Notes under the pieces: generated by a model
What the model was told of the DNA's origin: nothing
The model's database searches: none
The model's input: only the letters and a program-made list of their open reading frames with translations
NCBI RefSeq assembly: GCF_028583425.1
Contig: NC_072796.1
Span: 143,105,464-143,169,463, forward strand
Source: Eublepharis macularius
Lineage: Eukaryota > Chordata > Lepidosauria > Squamata > Eublepharidae
DNA: 64,000 nt
Direction of reading: 5' to 3'
In this document: piece by piece, positions 12,015 to 22,169 of the stretch
Layout: each line of letters starts with the position of its first letter
Numbering within the stretch: the stretch's first letter is position 1
Position numbers and translations under genes: made by a program

Positions 12015-12620
12015 ATCTTTACTATTTTAGAGACTGTTATGGCACTGATGCCTAGCAGAAGGAGAGATGTGTGCATTTTTGGAAGCGAATGCCACATGAG
12101 GCAAGGTGGGAAGGTGCTCAAAGGTTTCCATTAAGGGAGGCGGGTCTGTGCTGTGCTGGGGACACGATTCAGCAGACCCTTCTGTGCCCAGCCCAAGACT
12201 ACAGAAGAGCAGGGTCCCTTCGGTGTAGGGAGGGTTGCTCGGAAGGACACCTGTTAGTGGAAGGGGGCACCAGCTCGCCCTCCCACTTCTAGTGCCGTGC
12301 CCTTACTGCACAGGCCCCACTGGCACAAGTCCACACCAGCCGTGTGCAGGGCAGGCACACATGTTCAATGCAACAGGCACTGCACAGTCAGAGTGAACTG
12401 TGGGAGAAGGCCACCAACCAGAGCAGACTCTTCTTGAACACCATGGAAAGGAGGGGTAGGTTTTGAAAAATAATAATAACCTGGCACGCGGAGGCATCCC
12501 AGCCAGAATTCATTGGCCTTTTTTAAAAAAAGCAATAGGCCTATATTATAGTAGAAGGCTTCAGCATCTGACTTCAATAGAGGGGTGGGCTGAGGGTTGC
12601 TAAGATTTGAACTTGCTCTC
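12015..12620. other. Unannotated stretch
   Basis: No recognisable feature. Confidence 0.45.
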
Positions 12621-12625
12621 ACTCA

Positions 12626-12845
12626 TAGAATCCTAGGGTTGGAAGGGATCCTAGGAATCCAGGGTCATCTAGTCCAACCCCGTGCAAATGCAGGCAATTC
12701 ACAACTACCTTCCCCACACACACTCCTTCAGAGATCCCTGCTCCATGCCCAGAAGATGGCAAAACACCATTAGGACCCCTAGCCAAACTGGCCTGGGGAA
12801 AACTGCCACCTGACCCCAAGGTGGCGATCGGCCTTCCCCTGGGCA
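12626..12845 (-). mobile_element. CR1-like LINE 3' fragment
   Basis: Begins with the CR1-type 3' end in antisense (tcatagaatcctagggttgg, then tctagtccaacccc). The same internal sequence recurs at 30,988-31,215 and 33,938-34,095 (ccctgctccatgcccagaag). Confidence 0.65.
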
Positions 12846-12939
12846 GGTAAGAAGTGGCCAGGAGAACTAAGCGCTGATGTAACCAACTCCTGTCTGTCGA
12901 GTGCAGAAAGTTCCTTTTCGAGCTCCAGCCAGAACTAGA

Positions 12940-13660
12940 AGGTGGGGGAGCCCCAAACTACCCCTGTAAGGAATCAGTCATCGCCCGCCCCAACCAGCCG
13001 TCCCCAGCTGCCCCCGCGCGAAGGTCCCTGGCCGCGCCATTCCTCTCCTTCGCCTCCCAGCGGCTGCTCAGGCCGACCGGCTCCAAAGCGGCAGCGGGGC
13101 TCGAAGGGACCGACCTGCCGGCGGCTTCAGCTCGCCGCCCTCCCCCCTTCTTCCCTCCCTCCACTCACCCACCCAGCTCCCCTCCCCTCCCCTCCCCTCC
13201 CTCCTTGGTCTTGTGGGAAATTGCTTTTCTGCTCCGGGTTAACTAGGATGAAAGGCGAAGGGGCTTCCTTTTGTACCTCCTCCGATGCCTTTAATCAGAG
13301 GAGGGGGAGGGGAGAGCCTCGACGTGAGCGGAATGCAAGCCGGGCAGAGGGAGGGGGAGGCCGCGCGCCTCCCTCTCCGCCTCTGCTGCCCTTTCGCGGC
13401 TTTGCACTCTTGCAAACAAACAGGAGACACCCCCAGAGCGCCAGCTTCACACACACACGCACGCACACCCTCCGAGAAATGATCAACAGGCGAGGACCCC
13501 CACCCCCACCTCCCACCCCCTCCTCCTGGACGAGCTGCCCTGGCAGGGATCGTTAGCACGCGAGGCTGCCAACCCTGCCAGGGCGCCCGTCGCCATCCTC
13601 TGAGCGCGTGCAGAGCGCTCCCCGGGCCACGGCGCGTCCTGAGAGGCGAGAAAGACAGGC
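12940..13660. promoter_or_regulatory. CpG-rich block downstream of SCRT1
   Basis: GC-rich sequence with (CCCTC)n-like runs at 13,177-13,201 and a C-rich tract near 13,497-13,523. No protein domain is recognised in any frame. It may be a second promoter or an extension of the SCRT1 CpG domain. Confidence 0.45.
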
Positions 13661-13689
13661 GAGGCCGAGGGCTATTGCAAGGTCGTCTT

Positions 13690-16131
13690 TTCTTTTTTAT
13701 TGTGAAGTGCGCGAGGACACCTTGTGCTCATTTGTGCTTTACTGGTACATCGTTCAAAGACTGGCTCAAAGGATTCGCCGCCCTCTCCCTGCGAATCCCG
13801 ACGTCTTTCCTCCCCGGGAAAAGTTCTCCACAAAACAGGCTTAGAATTCTTTACAGCTTGTAAAAACGCGTGTAAATCCCCCAACGGTGTTTGCAGGTTT
13901 CTCGCAATAGACAGCAGTCCGTTTCCCTTTTTAAAAAATCAGTATTAGCTGCGGGAGTATTCGTAGCAGTATTAGTATTAGAAGTCACCGTTCTAGTAGC
14001 ATCATTCATTATCTTAAGTACAAAACAGGAGGTCCTAGCTAGTACAAGTTCCTTCTACCTGAATTCTATTAAGGTTTTTTTTATTCTTTTGTGCTGTTTA
14101 TTTTTCTTAAGTTATTCATAAAATGGAAAGACCTAAAAGAGGAGGAAGTGCCTTATAGGTAAAGAGGAGGACCGTCCACGTGGCCTTCGGAGGGAGGCTT
14201 TGCCTCCTGGAGAGCGCAGCCGCCTCGCCTCCCCCCTCCCCAGAGTTTCAGCGGTGAGGAGGGGGTGGAAGCACGGCCGCCCCGCCCCGCCCCGCCAGGT
14301 AGCTTTTGGCAGTCCGGCAGGTGTGCCTCAACACACACACACACACACCCCAGGATGCTGGGGAGCGCGCTTCAGGGGTTACCCAGCCCCACCCCGTCGG
14401 TCCGCAGTTCTCCCGCGGGCCGACTCGGACCGGCTCTCTCGAGGGAGCCCTTTCTTGCCTGCTCGCGGAGCACCTTTCCGAGAGATGCCGGGCCGAACCT
14501 GGACGCCCCCGCCCGCAAAGAGGGGGCGCTGCTGGGCACCCGAGGCACTCTTGTGGGGCTGCCCCGGGGGAGGGGGCGGGGGCGGGGGAGGCATAAGCGA
14601 CCCGCCCCCGCCCGCCGGAGCGCCTCCAGCCGCACTCCTCCCCCACCCGGGCTCCGCCTGGGGCTGGGGGCTGGCGGGGCTCTCTCTCTCTCGCTCGCTC
14701 GCTCGCTCTCTCTCTCTCTCTCTGCGGGAAAGGAAGAGGGCGTCTGTGGGAGCCGGAGTGGACGGTCTTGCAAGCTTCTCTAGAAAACAAGGGAAAGGGA
14801 TTGCTCGTAGTTCTCCTGGCCAGGCAAGCGCTACAAGCCTAGAGAGTTGACTAAGCTACTCGGAAGTAAGTCGAAGAAGGCAGGCAGTGTGCATTCATTA
14901 GAAGAGAAGAGAAAAGAAGGAAGAATCGCCGTATTACTCTAGCTTACTACATTGGCAAAGTCCCTGATATCCGTTGCTATTAAGAATATTGGATTAAAAT
15001 GTACCTGATTTCTCAGTAATACTATTGTCTTAAAAATAACATGCATTACGTTAATTATTGCTTCTATTAGTTCAGTAGGAGAATATTGCCCTCAAATAGA
15101 CTATTATCTAAAAGTTTGGCAAATAAAACAAGTGACGTAAAATTGTTTTACAAATGAAAATCAATAATAATAATAATAATAATAATTTAAAAAAGCATCA
15201 TCAAATTGGCATAGATTTTAAATACGTTTTGTTCTTGCATGCAAAAAATCCAGAGTGTTAGAAAGGATGGCAACAGCAACCCCTCCCCCCACCCGAAAAA
15301 GAAAGGGGAAAAAAGGTCCGTCCTTCTTCCTCGCGGTTGTTTCCTCGTTCCCCCCCCCTCAAAAAGTGACGTAGACTTTGGCATAGTAAAGCAGGTCTTG
15401 GCAACAATCGTTCAGATTGGAAGTCAACAGTGGTGCAAAAGAGTTGGCTCTTTTCTTTAAAAAATTGCAACGTAAACTTATTAAGGAAGGGGGCGCTCCC
15501 CCTCGAATAAATAAACAAATAAATAGAGAACCCAGCGCATTCACAAATAAATAAGAAAGCCTCCACTTTAAATATATACCTCTAATTTCCCTTTGTTTAA
15601 AAAAACCGTGAAATAAATATATAATCAACCAAATACTTAAGAAAATAGAAATCAGACGCGTTAAAAAAACAAACCGCCTCGGAAACTCAACCAACTAAAA
15701 AAGAGACTCGTTCGCCTGGCGTAATTCCTGGTGAAAAATGCAGCCTCGGGGGTCCCGTGAGCTTCCTCTCCTTCCGACCCTTCGAGGCGGGAGCAAGGGC
15801 GGGCACCGGCCCTGCGCCGGTTTACCTGTCAAGGTGAACACTTGGTGGCTCTGGGCTGAGGAGTTTGCAAATCTCTCTTCGCCTTTTGGAAACAGTCGAC
15901 CCTTTCGAAGGCCCGGAGGAGGCGGGCAGGGGGCGGGCAGGGGGTGGGCAGGGGGCGCCCTCGGGCCTCCGCGCCAAGGCCGCAGCGGGCCCCCTGCCCC
16001 GCTCCCCGCCGCCCCCGCCGGGGCCGGGGCCGGGGCCGGGGCCGGGGCCGGGGCCGGGGCCGGGGCCGGGGCCGGGGCCGGGGCCGGGGCCGGGGCCGGG
16101 GCCGGGGCCGGGGCCGTGCTGGGCGGGCGGG
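13690..16131 (-). other. Probable SCRT1 3' UTR and downstream flank
   Basis: No coding exon was recognised between the SCRT1 stop and 13.7 kb. The stretch 14,870-15,700 is AT-rich and not visibly repetitive, as expected of a 3' UTR. The nearest AATAAA-type signals in SCRT1 orientation are at 14,102-14,097, 14,085-14,080 and 13,701-13,696, which would give a UTR of about 2.0-2.4 kb. A CpG-rich block at 14,160-14,800 with (CT)n at 14,682-14,722 sits inside this interval. The extent is inference; no transcript evidence is visible. Confidence 0.45.
16021..16116. repeat. (GGGGCC)16 hexanucleotide repeat in the proximal SCRT1 3' UTR
   Basis: Sixteen uninterrupted copies of the 6-nt unit (gggccg as phased from 16,021) span 96 bases, beginning 15 bases downstream of the SCRT1 stop codon. 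SCRT1 mRNA would carry the C-rich strand; an antisense transcript would carry the G-quadruplex-forming G-rich strand. All six frames through the repeat are stop-free and read as Gly-Pro, Gly-Arg, Gly-Ala or Pro-Ala-type dipeptides. The unit is identical to the human C9orf72 repeat, but the locus is unrelated. Confidence 0.95.
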
Positions 16132-16907
16132 TCAGGCCTGGAGGGGGCTGAGCGGCGGCGGCGCGGCGCCCTTGAAGCAGGCCGACTCGTGGTGCTTGTT
16201 CAGGTAGGACTTGAGGGCGAAGGTCTTGCTGCAGCGCTTGCACTTGAAGTGCTTGAAGGCCGAGTGCGTCTGCATGTGGGCGCGCAGGTTGGAGCGGTCG
16301 GCGAAGGCCTTGCCGCAGTGCGCGCAGCCGAAGGGCTTCTCGCCCGTGTGCGAGCGCATGTGGCCCTGCAGCAGCCAGGGCCGGCTGAAGGCCTTGCCGC
16401 ACACGTCGCACTTGTGCTTGAGGTCGTGCGTGAGCAGGTGCATGGCCATGGCCGGCATGGAGACGTACACCTTCCCGCACGTCGGGCACTTCTTGGCCAT
16501 CTTGCTGTCGAGGCTGCGGTGCGTCTGCTTGTGGCGGCTCAGGTTGGACGAGGTGGCGTAGGTCTTGCCGCACTCGCTGCACGTGTGCCGCTGCTGCTGC
16601 GGGCCCAGGCGGGCCCCCGCGCCGCCGCCGCCGCCGCCGCCGCCGCCCGCCGCCGCCTTGCGGCGCGAACGGCCGTCGGTGATGAAGAAGGCGTCGACGG
16701 CGTAGCCCTCGCTCACCGCCGCGTCGCCGTTGATGTAGCCGCCGGCCAACTCCGAGTGCGGGCTGTCGGGCTGGTCCGAGTCCGGCGCGCCGTAGTCGCC
16801 GTGCGCCCCGGGGTAGATGGCGCCCGACGGCGAGGGCACCTTGAGGCCGCTGTCGCTCTCGCCCTCATACACCGACGACGGCGTGATGTACTCGCTGATG
16901 TATCCTC
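16132..16907 (-). CDS. SCRT1: SCRT1 coding exon 2 (linker, polyglycine and five C2H2 fingers)
   Basis: The exon starts after a pyrimidine-rich tract at a tandem acceptor, CAG|GAG| (16,910-16,908 and 16,907-16,905), and runs to a TGA stop at 16,134-16,132. All five fingers lie in this exon without interruption, which is the usual SCRT arrangement. Linkers such as HTGEKPF between fingers 3 and 4 are canonical. The region is extremely GC-rich, so the same DNA shows long spurious open frames on both strands. Confidence 0.96.
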
Positions 16908-18599
16908 CTGGGGGCGGGAAAGGGGGGAGGGGGCCAGAGGAGGGGGAGGGCCGGGACAAAGGGCGGGGAGGAATGGGGTGCAAGGGGGAAAGATGGGGGG
17001 GGAGCGGGTGGCCGGCGGGAAGGCGATCCAGAGGGATATGGGGGGGATAAGTGGAGCGAGTGGGGGGCAATGGGGAAAGATGGGGGTCGAGGAACGGCCC
17101 GATGGGCGGGAGGGAGGGAAGGGAAGGGACGGGGGGGGGGCAGAAAGGAACGCAGGGAGCGGGGAATGGGGGCGGCGAGGCAGGCCGGAGCAGGCAAGGG
17201 AGGCCGGGGAAGGAGAGAGAGCGCCGGAGCGCCTGTTTAGAGAGCCTTGGTAGGCCGGCCGGGAGGCCGCGAAGGAGCCTCTGATTAGTCAATAATTGAT
17301 GGGCTTCGGGAGCTCAGCTCGAGAGCTCTCCAGTTAATAGATGCAACAAGCTGGAGCCGCGAGGAGCCCCCCCTCGCCCCGCTCCCCCTCCCCGCCAGGC
17401 GGCTCCTCTGTCATGCTAATCTCCGCGGCGCTTGATGAACCTGCCTCCCCCCCGCCCCCCACCGGCAGCTCCATCATTCCGAGCGATTTCCCGGCCTTTC
17501 ACCTGCGGCTCGTTTGGCCAGCTCAGCTCAGTGGCTGGCAAGGCTGAGGAGGGGGCAGGGGGAGGGCGGCTGCTGGCCCCCGGGCACAGAGGGAGGCACC
17601 CCCGTTCTCTACCCCCACCCCAAGATCCCTCCCTTCAAGGTCAGCTCTCTGCAGGAGACCCAAGAGAAAGGTGGGGGGGGGCGTAGCCTGCCCGGGCGCT
17701 TCTCTCCCTCTCCCCTCACTCCGGCTTTCCAACCACTTCAGCAGAATTCCGGCGATTATGCAACACGCCGCAGACGTATTGCCCGGAACAAAGGGGGGGG
17801 GGTTCACCAGAAGCCCGGGCCGAAGGGTGGGAAACACCCCTCGGATTTCAGGGGGAGCTCTCGGAACCGTGCACTGGAGGGGCCCGCGTGGATGGTCCCT
17901 CCCGGGGGAACAGAGGGGGTGGGGATCTCCGTTTGCCCTTGAACTTGACGCTCTCAAGACAAAAGGGCCCCGGGCTCCCGAGGACTGCCTGAGATGCCCC
18001 CACCGGGAGAGGGGTCTCCAGCCCCTCGCGGCCGCCTCTCTGCAGACCTGTGGCTCCCGCCTCTGCCCCACCGCGGCCGGCGCCATCCCCACCGCTGCGC
18101 TCAGCCCCGGTTCTCAGGGGCCGGGTGAGCAACGGAAATGTGCCGCGTCAACACAGCAGCGAGCGAGCGAGCGAGCGAGCGAGGCGCGGGCGCCACTCAA
18201 TATGGCTCGCTCCTCCTGCTGCCGCGGCCGCTGCAGGCATTCCAGGAAAGGAGAGCCGCATACCGGGACTCGCTGGCGCTCGGCCCCCCTCGGTGCAGCG
18301 CCGGCACTGGCAACGGGGGCCGGAGACGGGCGAGGGCTGCTCGGAAGGGCCCGGTTCGAGCCCGACCCCCTCCCGGGCCCTGCCTCCCTTTCTCTGCAGC
18401 CTCTCCTTCCCTCCCTCTGGCTTTCCCGCTCCATTGCTGGGGTAGGGCCCCTCTCCCCCCTCCGCCCGCCCGCAGTGCCTTTACCCTTGTCATGGATCCG
18501 GGAGTTGAAGTCCGTCCGCGACCTGCTGTAGGAGTTTTCTAGATCCGCCGAAGAGAAATCGTCAAGTTTGACCTTTTTAACCAGGAAAGATCTTGGCAT
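16132..18599 (-). CDS. SCRT1: SCRT1, Scratch family zinc-finger transcriptional repressor, spliced from two coding exons
   Basis: Joining 18,599-18,485 to 16,907 (or 16,904)-16,132 on the minus strand gives a 296- or 295-residue protein. Residues 1-9 (MPRSFLVKK) are the SNAG repressor motif, which in the Snail/Scratch family recruits LSD1-CoREST. A conserved segment at about 95-121 ([27 protein letters not shown]) separates SCRT1 from SCRT2. Nine glycines lie at 125-133. Five C2H2 zinc fingers follow at about 147-167, 178-198, 204-224, 232-252 and 260-281, the last ending in Cys instead of the final His, and the tail is LSPLQA. The family binds E-box-like CAGGTG sites and represses transcription in neuronal nuclei. 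Human SCRT1 is longer (about 348 residues); the difference is in the low-complexity linker before finger 1, not in the fingers. The start is fixed by the SNAG motif. Identity is secure; the exact mRNA ends are not visible. Confidence 0.97.
16621..16650 (-). repeat. GCC/GGC triplet run encoding SCRT1 polyglycine
   Basis: A run of gcc triplets on the plus strand encodes the nine-glycine tract and flanking small residues (residues 125-136 of SCRT1). It is coding and in frame, and is likely to vary in length between individuals. Confidence 0.85.
16908..18484 (-). other. SCRT1 intron 1
   Basis: The boundaries are GTAAAG at the 5' end and a C/T-rich tract with CAG or CAGGAG at the 3' end. The content is purine-rich on the plus strand near the acceptor (G-rich tracts from 16,915 to about 17,230) and CpG-rich towards exon 1, including (GAGC)n at about 18,162-18,182. 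No RNA gene or second coding segment was recognised. Confidence 0.85.
18485..18599 (-). CDS. SCRT1: SCRT1 coding exon 1 (SNAG exon)
   Basis: 115 coding bases read [20 protein letters not shown] and continue to HDKG at residue 39. The exon ends with a phase-1 splice donor, AAGG|GTAAAG, at 18,485/18,484. The human protein has the same N-terminal segment and the same HDKG junction. The intron to exon 2 is about 1.58 kb, is CpG-rich and shows no other gene. Confidence 0.95.
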
Positions 18600-19062
18600 G
18601 GTTTCTGGACGGGCCCGAAATGTGAAGGCGCCCCCGCAGCTCCAGCCGAGGAGTTCCAAGGAGAGGCGGTGCGGCGGGAGGGGGCGAAGGGGGCCGCCGA
18701 ACTGCAGCGCCAGAAACAGAAAAGCCCCCCGGAGAGCAGCGTGGAAAAGTCACATACAAAAGAGCCGAGGGGCGCAGGCGAAGCAGCCTCGGGGGCGGCG
18801 CCGGCCGGGCGCTATGGCTATGGCTTGCTGGTGCTCCGGGCGGGCCCCTTCCCCGCGCCTGGCTCGAGCGCTGCCCGCCGCGGAGGGCTCCGGCCCGGGC
18901 CCCGCTTCCTCCCGGGCGGCGGCGGCGGCGGCGGCTTTTGTGCGCGCGCGGGCTGCGCCTCGGCAGGCCTCCGGCTCGCCCTCCAGCGCGGCTCAGAAGC
19001 CCACCATGAGTTCCAGAGGCGGCGAGCGGCGCCGGGCTGGTTCATAAGCGGCGGCCGGCGAG

Positions 19063-19082
19063 TTCAGCACCCGGACAGCTCC
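19063..19082 (+). promoter_or_regulatory. RE1 (REST/NRSF)-like site with 1-nt spacer, proximal
   Basis: TTCAGCACC, then a single C, then GGACAGCTCC. The left half is exact and the right half differs from consensus at one base. The spacer is one base shorter than canonical. The site is about 460 bases upstream of the start codon and 330 bases from the distal copy, with the same GCTCC right-half variant. Confidence 0.65.
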
Positions 19083-19392
19083 CGGCGAGCGCGGCGCGCC
19101 GCTTGGGCGGTGGGGCCTCCGGCGGGCGATCCGCGGCCGGGCGGGCTCTGCCGCCGCCCCCCCCCCCGCCACACACACACTCACGCACGCACACACACAC
19201 AGGCGCTGGGTCGGTGCTGGGCTGGCGGCTGCCCCGGCCCCGCTGGTCCTGCCGAGCGCTGCGGCTGCTGCCGGCCGGCGTGCCCGCCTGTGTGCGCGCC
19301 TGTGTGTGTGTGCGTGCGTGCGTGTGTGTGCTGCAATTCGTATTGTTGTTCCGCTTCGGCGGGGGGGGGGGTCGCGCCTGCCGGGCGGCTCG

Positions 19393-19411
19393 TTCAGCAC
19401 TGGACAGCTCC
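19393..19411 (+). promoter_or_regulatory. RE1 (REST/NRSF)-like site with zero spacer, distal
   Basis: TTCAGCACT is followed directly by GGACAGCTCC. The canonical RE1 has half-sites TTCAGCACC and GGACAGCGCC separated by 2 nt. Both halves are near-perfect here but the spacer is absent. The site lies about 790 bases upstream of the SCRT1 start codon, and SCRT1 is a neuronal gene of the kind REST silences. Confidence 0.6.
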
Positions 19412-19484
19412 GCGCCTCCTCGCTTGCCGCAGCCTCCGCGGCGAGGTCCTGGATTTCTGGAGATTCGCGGATCAGCTGTTCGGA

Positions 19485-19490
19485 TTTATA
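19485..19490 (-). promoter_or_regulatory. Possible TATA box for SCRT1
   Basis: On the minus strand the sequence reads CATTATAAATCC, the only TATA-like element in an otherwise GC-rich region upstream of SCRT1. If used, transcription would start near 19,455-19,460, placing the distal RE1-like site in the early 5' UTR. This is positional inference only. Confidence 0.35.
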
Positions 19491-19709
19491 ATGCAGCGAT
19501 CAGGTGGTGGACGGAAATGGAAGCGCTTAATTTAATCCATCAAAAAAAACCTCTCCCGGGAACAGCGCGGAGACAGGATGATTTAGTGGCGCTGTTGTGA
19601 GTCGCCTCCTGCCCTGCCTTTCGAGCCCCCTCCCCCTCCGCACGTTAGAGGCGAACGGGGGGAGCCGGGAGAGGCAGAGGCCGGGCCGGGAGGCGGCGTG
19701 TGAGGTTGG

Positions 19710-20780
19710 CCACCTCCGTGCGGAAATGCTCCCGGATTCTCCGGCCGTTTGCAACTTGCCAGAGTAGCAACTTCGCCTGCTCTCGCGGCACAACCCTCCG
19801 GCTCCTGTAGACCTGAGGAGGAGGAGGAGGAGGAGGAGGGGAAGGAGGGTGGCGTGGGGGGGGGGGCGATCCCGCCTTTCTCTCTCGCCCTGTGATTTAT
19901 TGGAGGGAGCGCCAGGAGGACCTGTGGTCTCTGTGATGCAATAAAGGAAGCGACATGTTCTCTTTTTAATGAGGAAAGGGGGACGCGGCCCGGGCCTTTG
20001 TTCTCTCTTTAAAAGGAGGCCGGGAAGCCAGAGAACGGGTCTCTAGGGCCCTGTCCCCCTTCCCAGGCCCTAGTCAAGAGGCGAGCTGTCCTGTCTGGCC
20101 AGGTGGACCGTGAACCAGGATCCACCGACCACTGGGAAGGGAGCATTGCCTGTAGGCAGGAGCCAGGAATCTTAGATGATCCGCCCTCGCAAGCGGTAGA
20201 AGGTCTGGGGATCGGTTTGATCTTCATCTCCACTAACTTCCCCCCTTTCCTTAATCTCAGAGATGCGGTAGCTGGTGGAGAAGGAAAGTCTTCGCACAAG
20301 CCTTTTTGCATGGCCCTGGTTCTGAAAACAGAGCCAAGGCCCAGTGTCCCCTAGCTCCAGGGATCCCTGAGCCTGCCCATATCTTCTGGGTCTGGTGGAT
20401 TAGAGCAGGAGCTGGGGAACGGGAACTCTAGGTGGCCCAGTCCTTTCCCCGGGGCAGCAATGGACAAGTGGCTTGTAAACCCTGGGAAACCTTCTGAGAA
20501 GCAGGAAGAGAAGGCCGCTGTGCACTCTCTGGGCAGTAGTAAGCAGTCCATGACAGAAAGAAGACGGGTACCAGCACTGGAGGGAAGGCCAATTGGTCTC
20601 TGAGGTGTGCCCTCACTGGTGGCTGCCTGCGAGTTTTGTGCTCTTGCCCAGAAAGCGGAATTTAACGGAAAGATGCGGGGGGGGGGCTTAGAGAACCAGC
20701 AAGCTTCCTTTCTAGGATTCTGCAGCTGCACAAAGTGTAACCTAGTGTGAGGAGAAGTGGGGGAGGCCTGGGTGGATGTG
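19710..20780. other. SCRT1 upstream flank
   Basis: The interval contains a (GAG)n run at about 19,814-19,840 and a G run at 19,856-19,866. No gene or transposon was recognised. Confidence 0.5.
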
Positions 20781-20789
20781 AAAATACAG

Positions 20790-20870
20790 AGGCTGCCTCA
20801 GCCTGAGTCAGGCCACGGGCCCGTCTAGCCTGCTGCTCTTTCCTTTCTCTGGCAGCAGCAGGTGTCTGTC
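20790..20870. mobile_element. Short tRNA-SINE-type fragment
   Basis: The phrase gagtcaggccacgggcccg, then tctagcctgctgctc, resembles the 3' half of squamate SINEs. Short and uncertain. Confidence 0.4.
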
Positions 20871-21299
20871 GGCTTGGGCAGACAGAGGTCTTCCCTAAAT
20901 AAGCTACCTAACAGCTCCTTTTTCACTGTACTGGAGAGACAGACAGACAGAAACAGAGAGAGAGAAAGATGTCATTGTGTGGCCCTCTAGAACGAGAGAT
21001 ACAAAATGGGTAAGACAAATTGCACGTGTGAAAGAGTGCGCAAGCTTCAGGGCTCCACAGAACCTTTCAAACAGCTCAGCCATGTGTGTTTGAAGTGACA
21101 CAGCAGGCATGCGAGCAGATGTCGAAGTGTCTCCAGCCACTCAGAGGGCTGCCAGAGGTCAACATCCTTGTGTATGCCGTCTACTGCCGCCTTCTCCTGA
21201 GCAATCCTACTGGAAGTGATAAGGAAGTACTTGGGACTCCCCAGGACAGCACAGTTTCTGTGGGGCTTCACAGGTGGAGGGGTGCATGAGCTATGAGCC

Positions 21300-21435
21300 T
21301 CGTGTATTTTTATTTATTTCTTCCATTTGCACCCTACTCTTCTCCAAGGTCACCCAGCCAACTTCCAGGGCAGAGCAGGGATCCGAACCTGGCTTTCCCA
21401 GAGCCTAGCCCAAACCACTACACTGTGCAAATGCC
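21300..21435 (-). mobile_element. tRNA-derived SINE fragment
   Basis: Antisense of the SINE body: ccaaggtcacccagccaactt, and the tRNA-like head in reverse (gatccgaacctggctttccc, then aaccactacac). Confidence 0.6.
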
Positions 21436-22169
21436 TTTGCTACTTTGGTGTGTCCTGTTAAGGTCATCAGCACCTGCAAGTCAGAATTTCCTCCACTAAG
21501 CTCTCTCCCCTGTCCCCCCCTCTAGTATATTATAGTACTTAAAAGAATGAATTGTGACCAGGGAAGTCCTTAGTTCAAACCTCACCTCTGCAATAAGCAG
21601 GCAAGCCTCCCCTTGTAATATAATAATAATACTGGCCTACCATACAGGACTGTTGTGACAAGTAGGCTTCTTTGATCAGTGAAAGTCCGGCATGAAGTGC
21701 TGCTAATATTATTTTCTGCATTGACCACCTCCCTTTCTTCTTTCATGGGATTCACTTCGGTGTTAATGAGGCTGTCAAGAGGTCTGCCCATGAGACCACG
21801 GACCAGCCTCAGGCCCGCTTTCTTTCCGCTACACCACAAACTCTTCTTTCCTGATAAGCTTTTGCTATCAAATGGGCTGCCAGACACACTCCTGTGCATA
21901 AGACTTGCTGTGGGAAAGTTTGCTTTGTGCAAAAAAAGGGAGGGGGGAGGAATCAAACCTCCAGGCCGGACCTTGACCTGAAATGCACCTGCCTGGAAAG
22001 AACTCCGGACTCGCAGAGCTCTGGATCGGAACTGAGAAGCCCCTTCTGGAGCCTCTTTCCCCCATCCCCAGCACGCACCTTCTGCCCTGCTCTCCAATAT
22101 CCAGACACGCCACTGGGTTGCATTTGTTTCTCCTCAGTTCCCCCGTGGCCCTGCCTTTGATTCATGCTG

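Larger units (their letters stand above)
17950..19700. promoter_or_regulatory. SCRT1 5' CpG island / promoter region
   Basis: Very high G+C and CpG density surrounds coding exon 1 and extends about 1 kb upstream of the start codon. It contains the two RE1-like sites and the TATA-like sequence listed separately, and short CA/TG-rich runs near 19,171-19,200 and 19,300-19,330. The SCRT1 5' UTR presumably lies in 18,600 to about 19,460. Confidence 0.8.

Noticed and set aside
15865..17253. 462-codon plus-strand open frame opposite SCRT1
   Set aside because: It is antisense to the zinc-finger exon, includes the GGGGCC repeat and has no recognisable domain. Kept only as a point about antisense repeat translation.
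16132..18599. Assignment as SCRT2
   Set aside because: The [14 protein letters not shown] segment, the ESACFKG end of finger 5 and the LSPLQA tail match SCRT1; SCRT2 differs at each of these.
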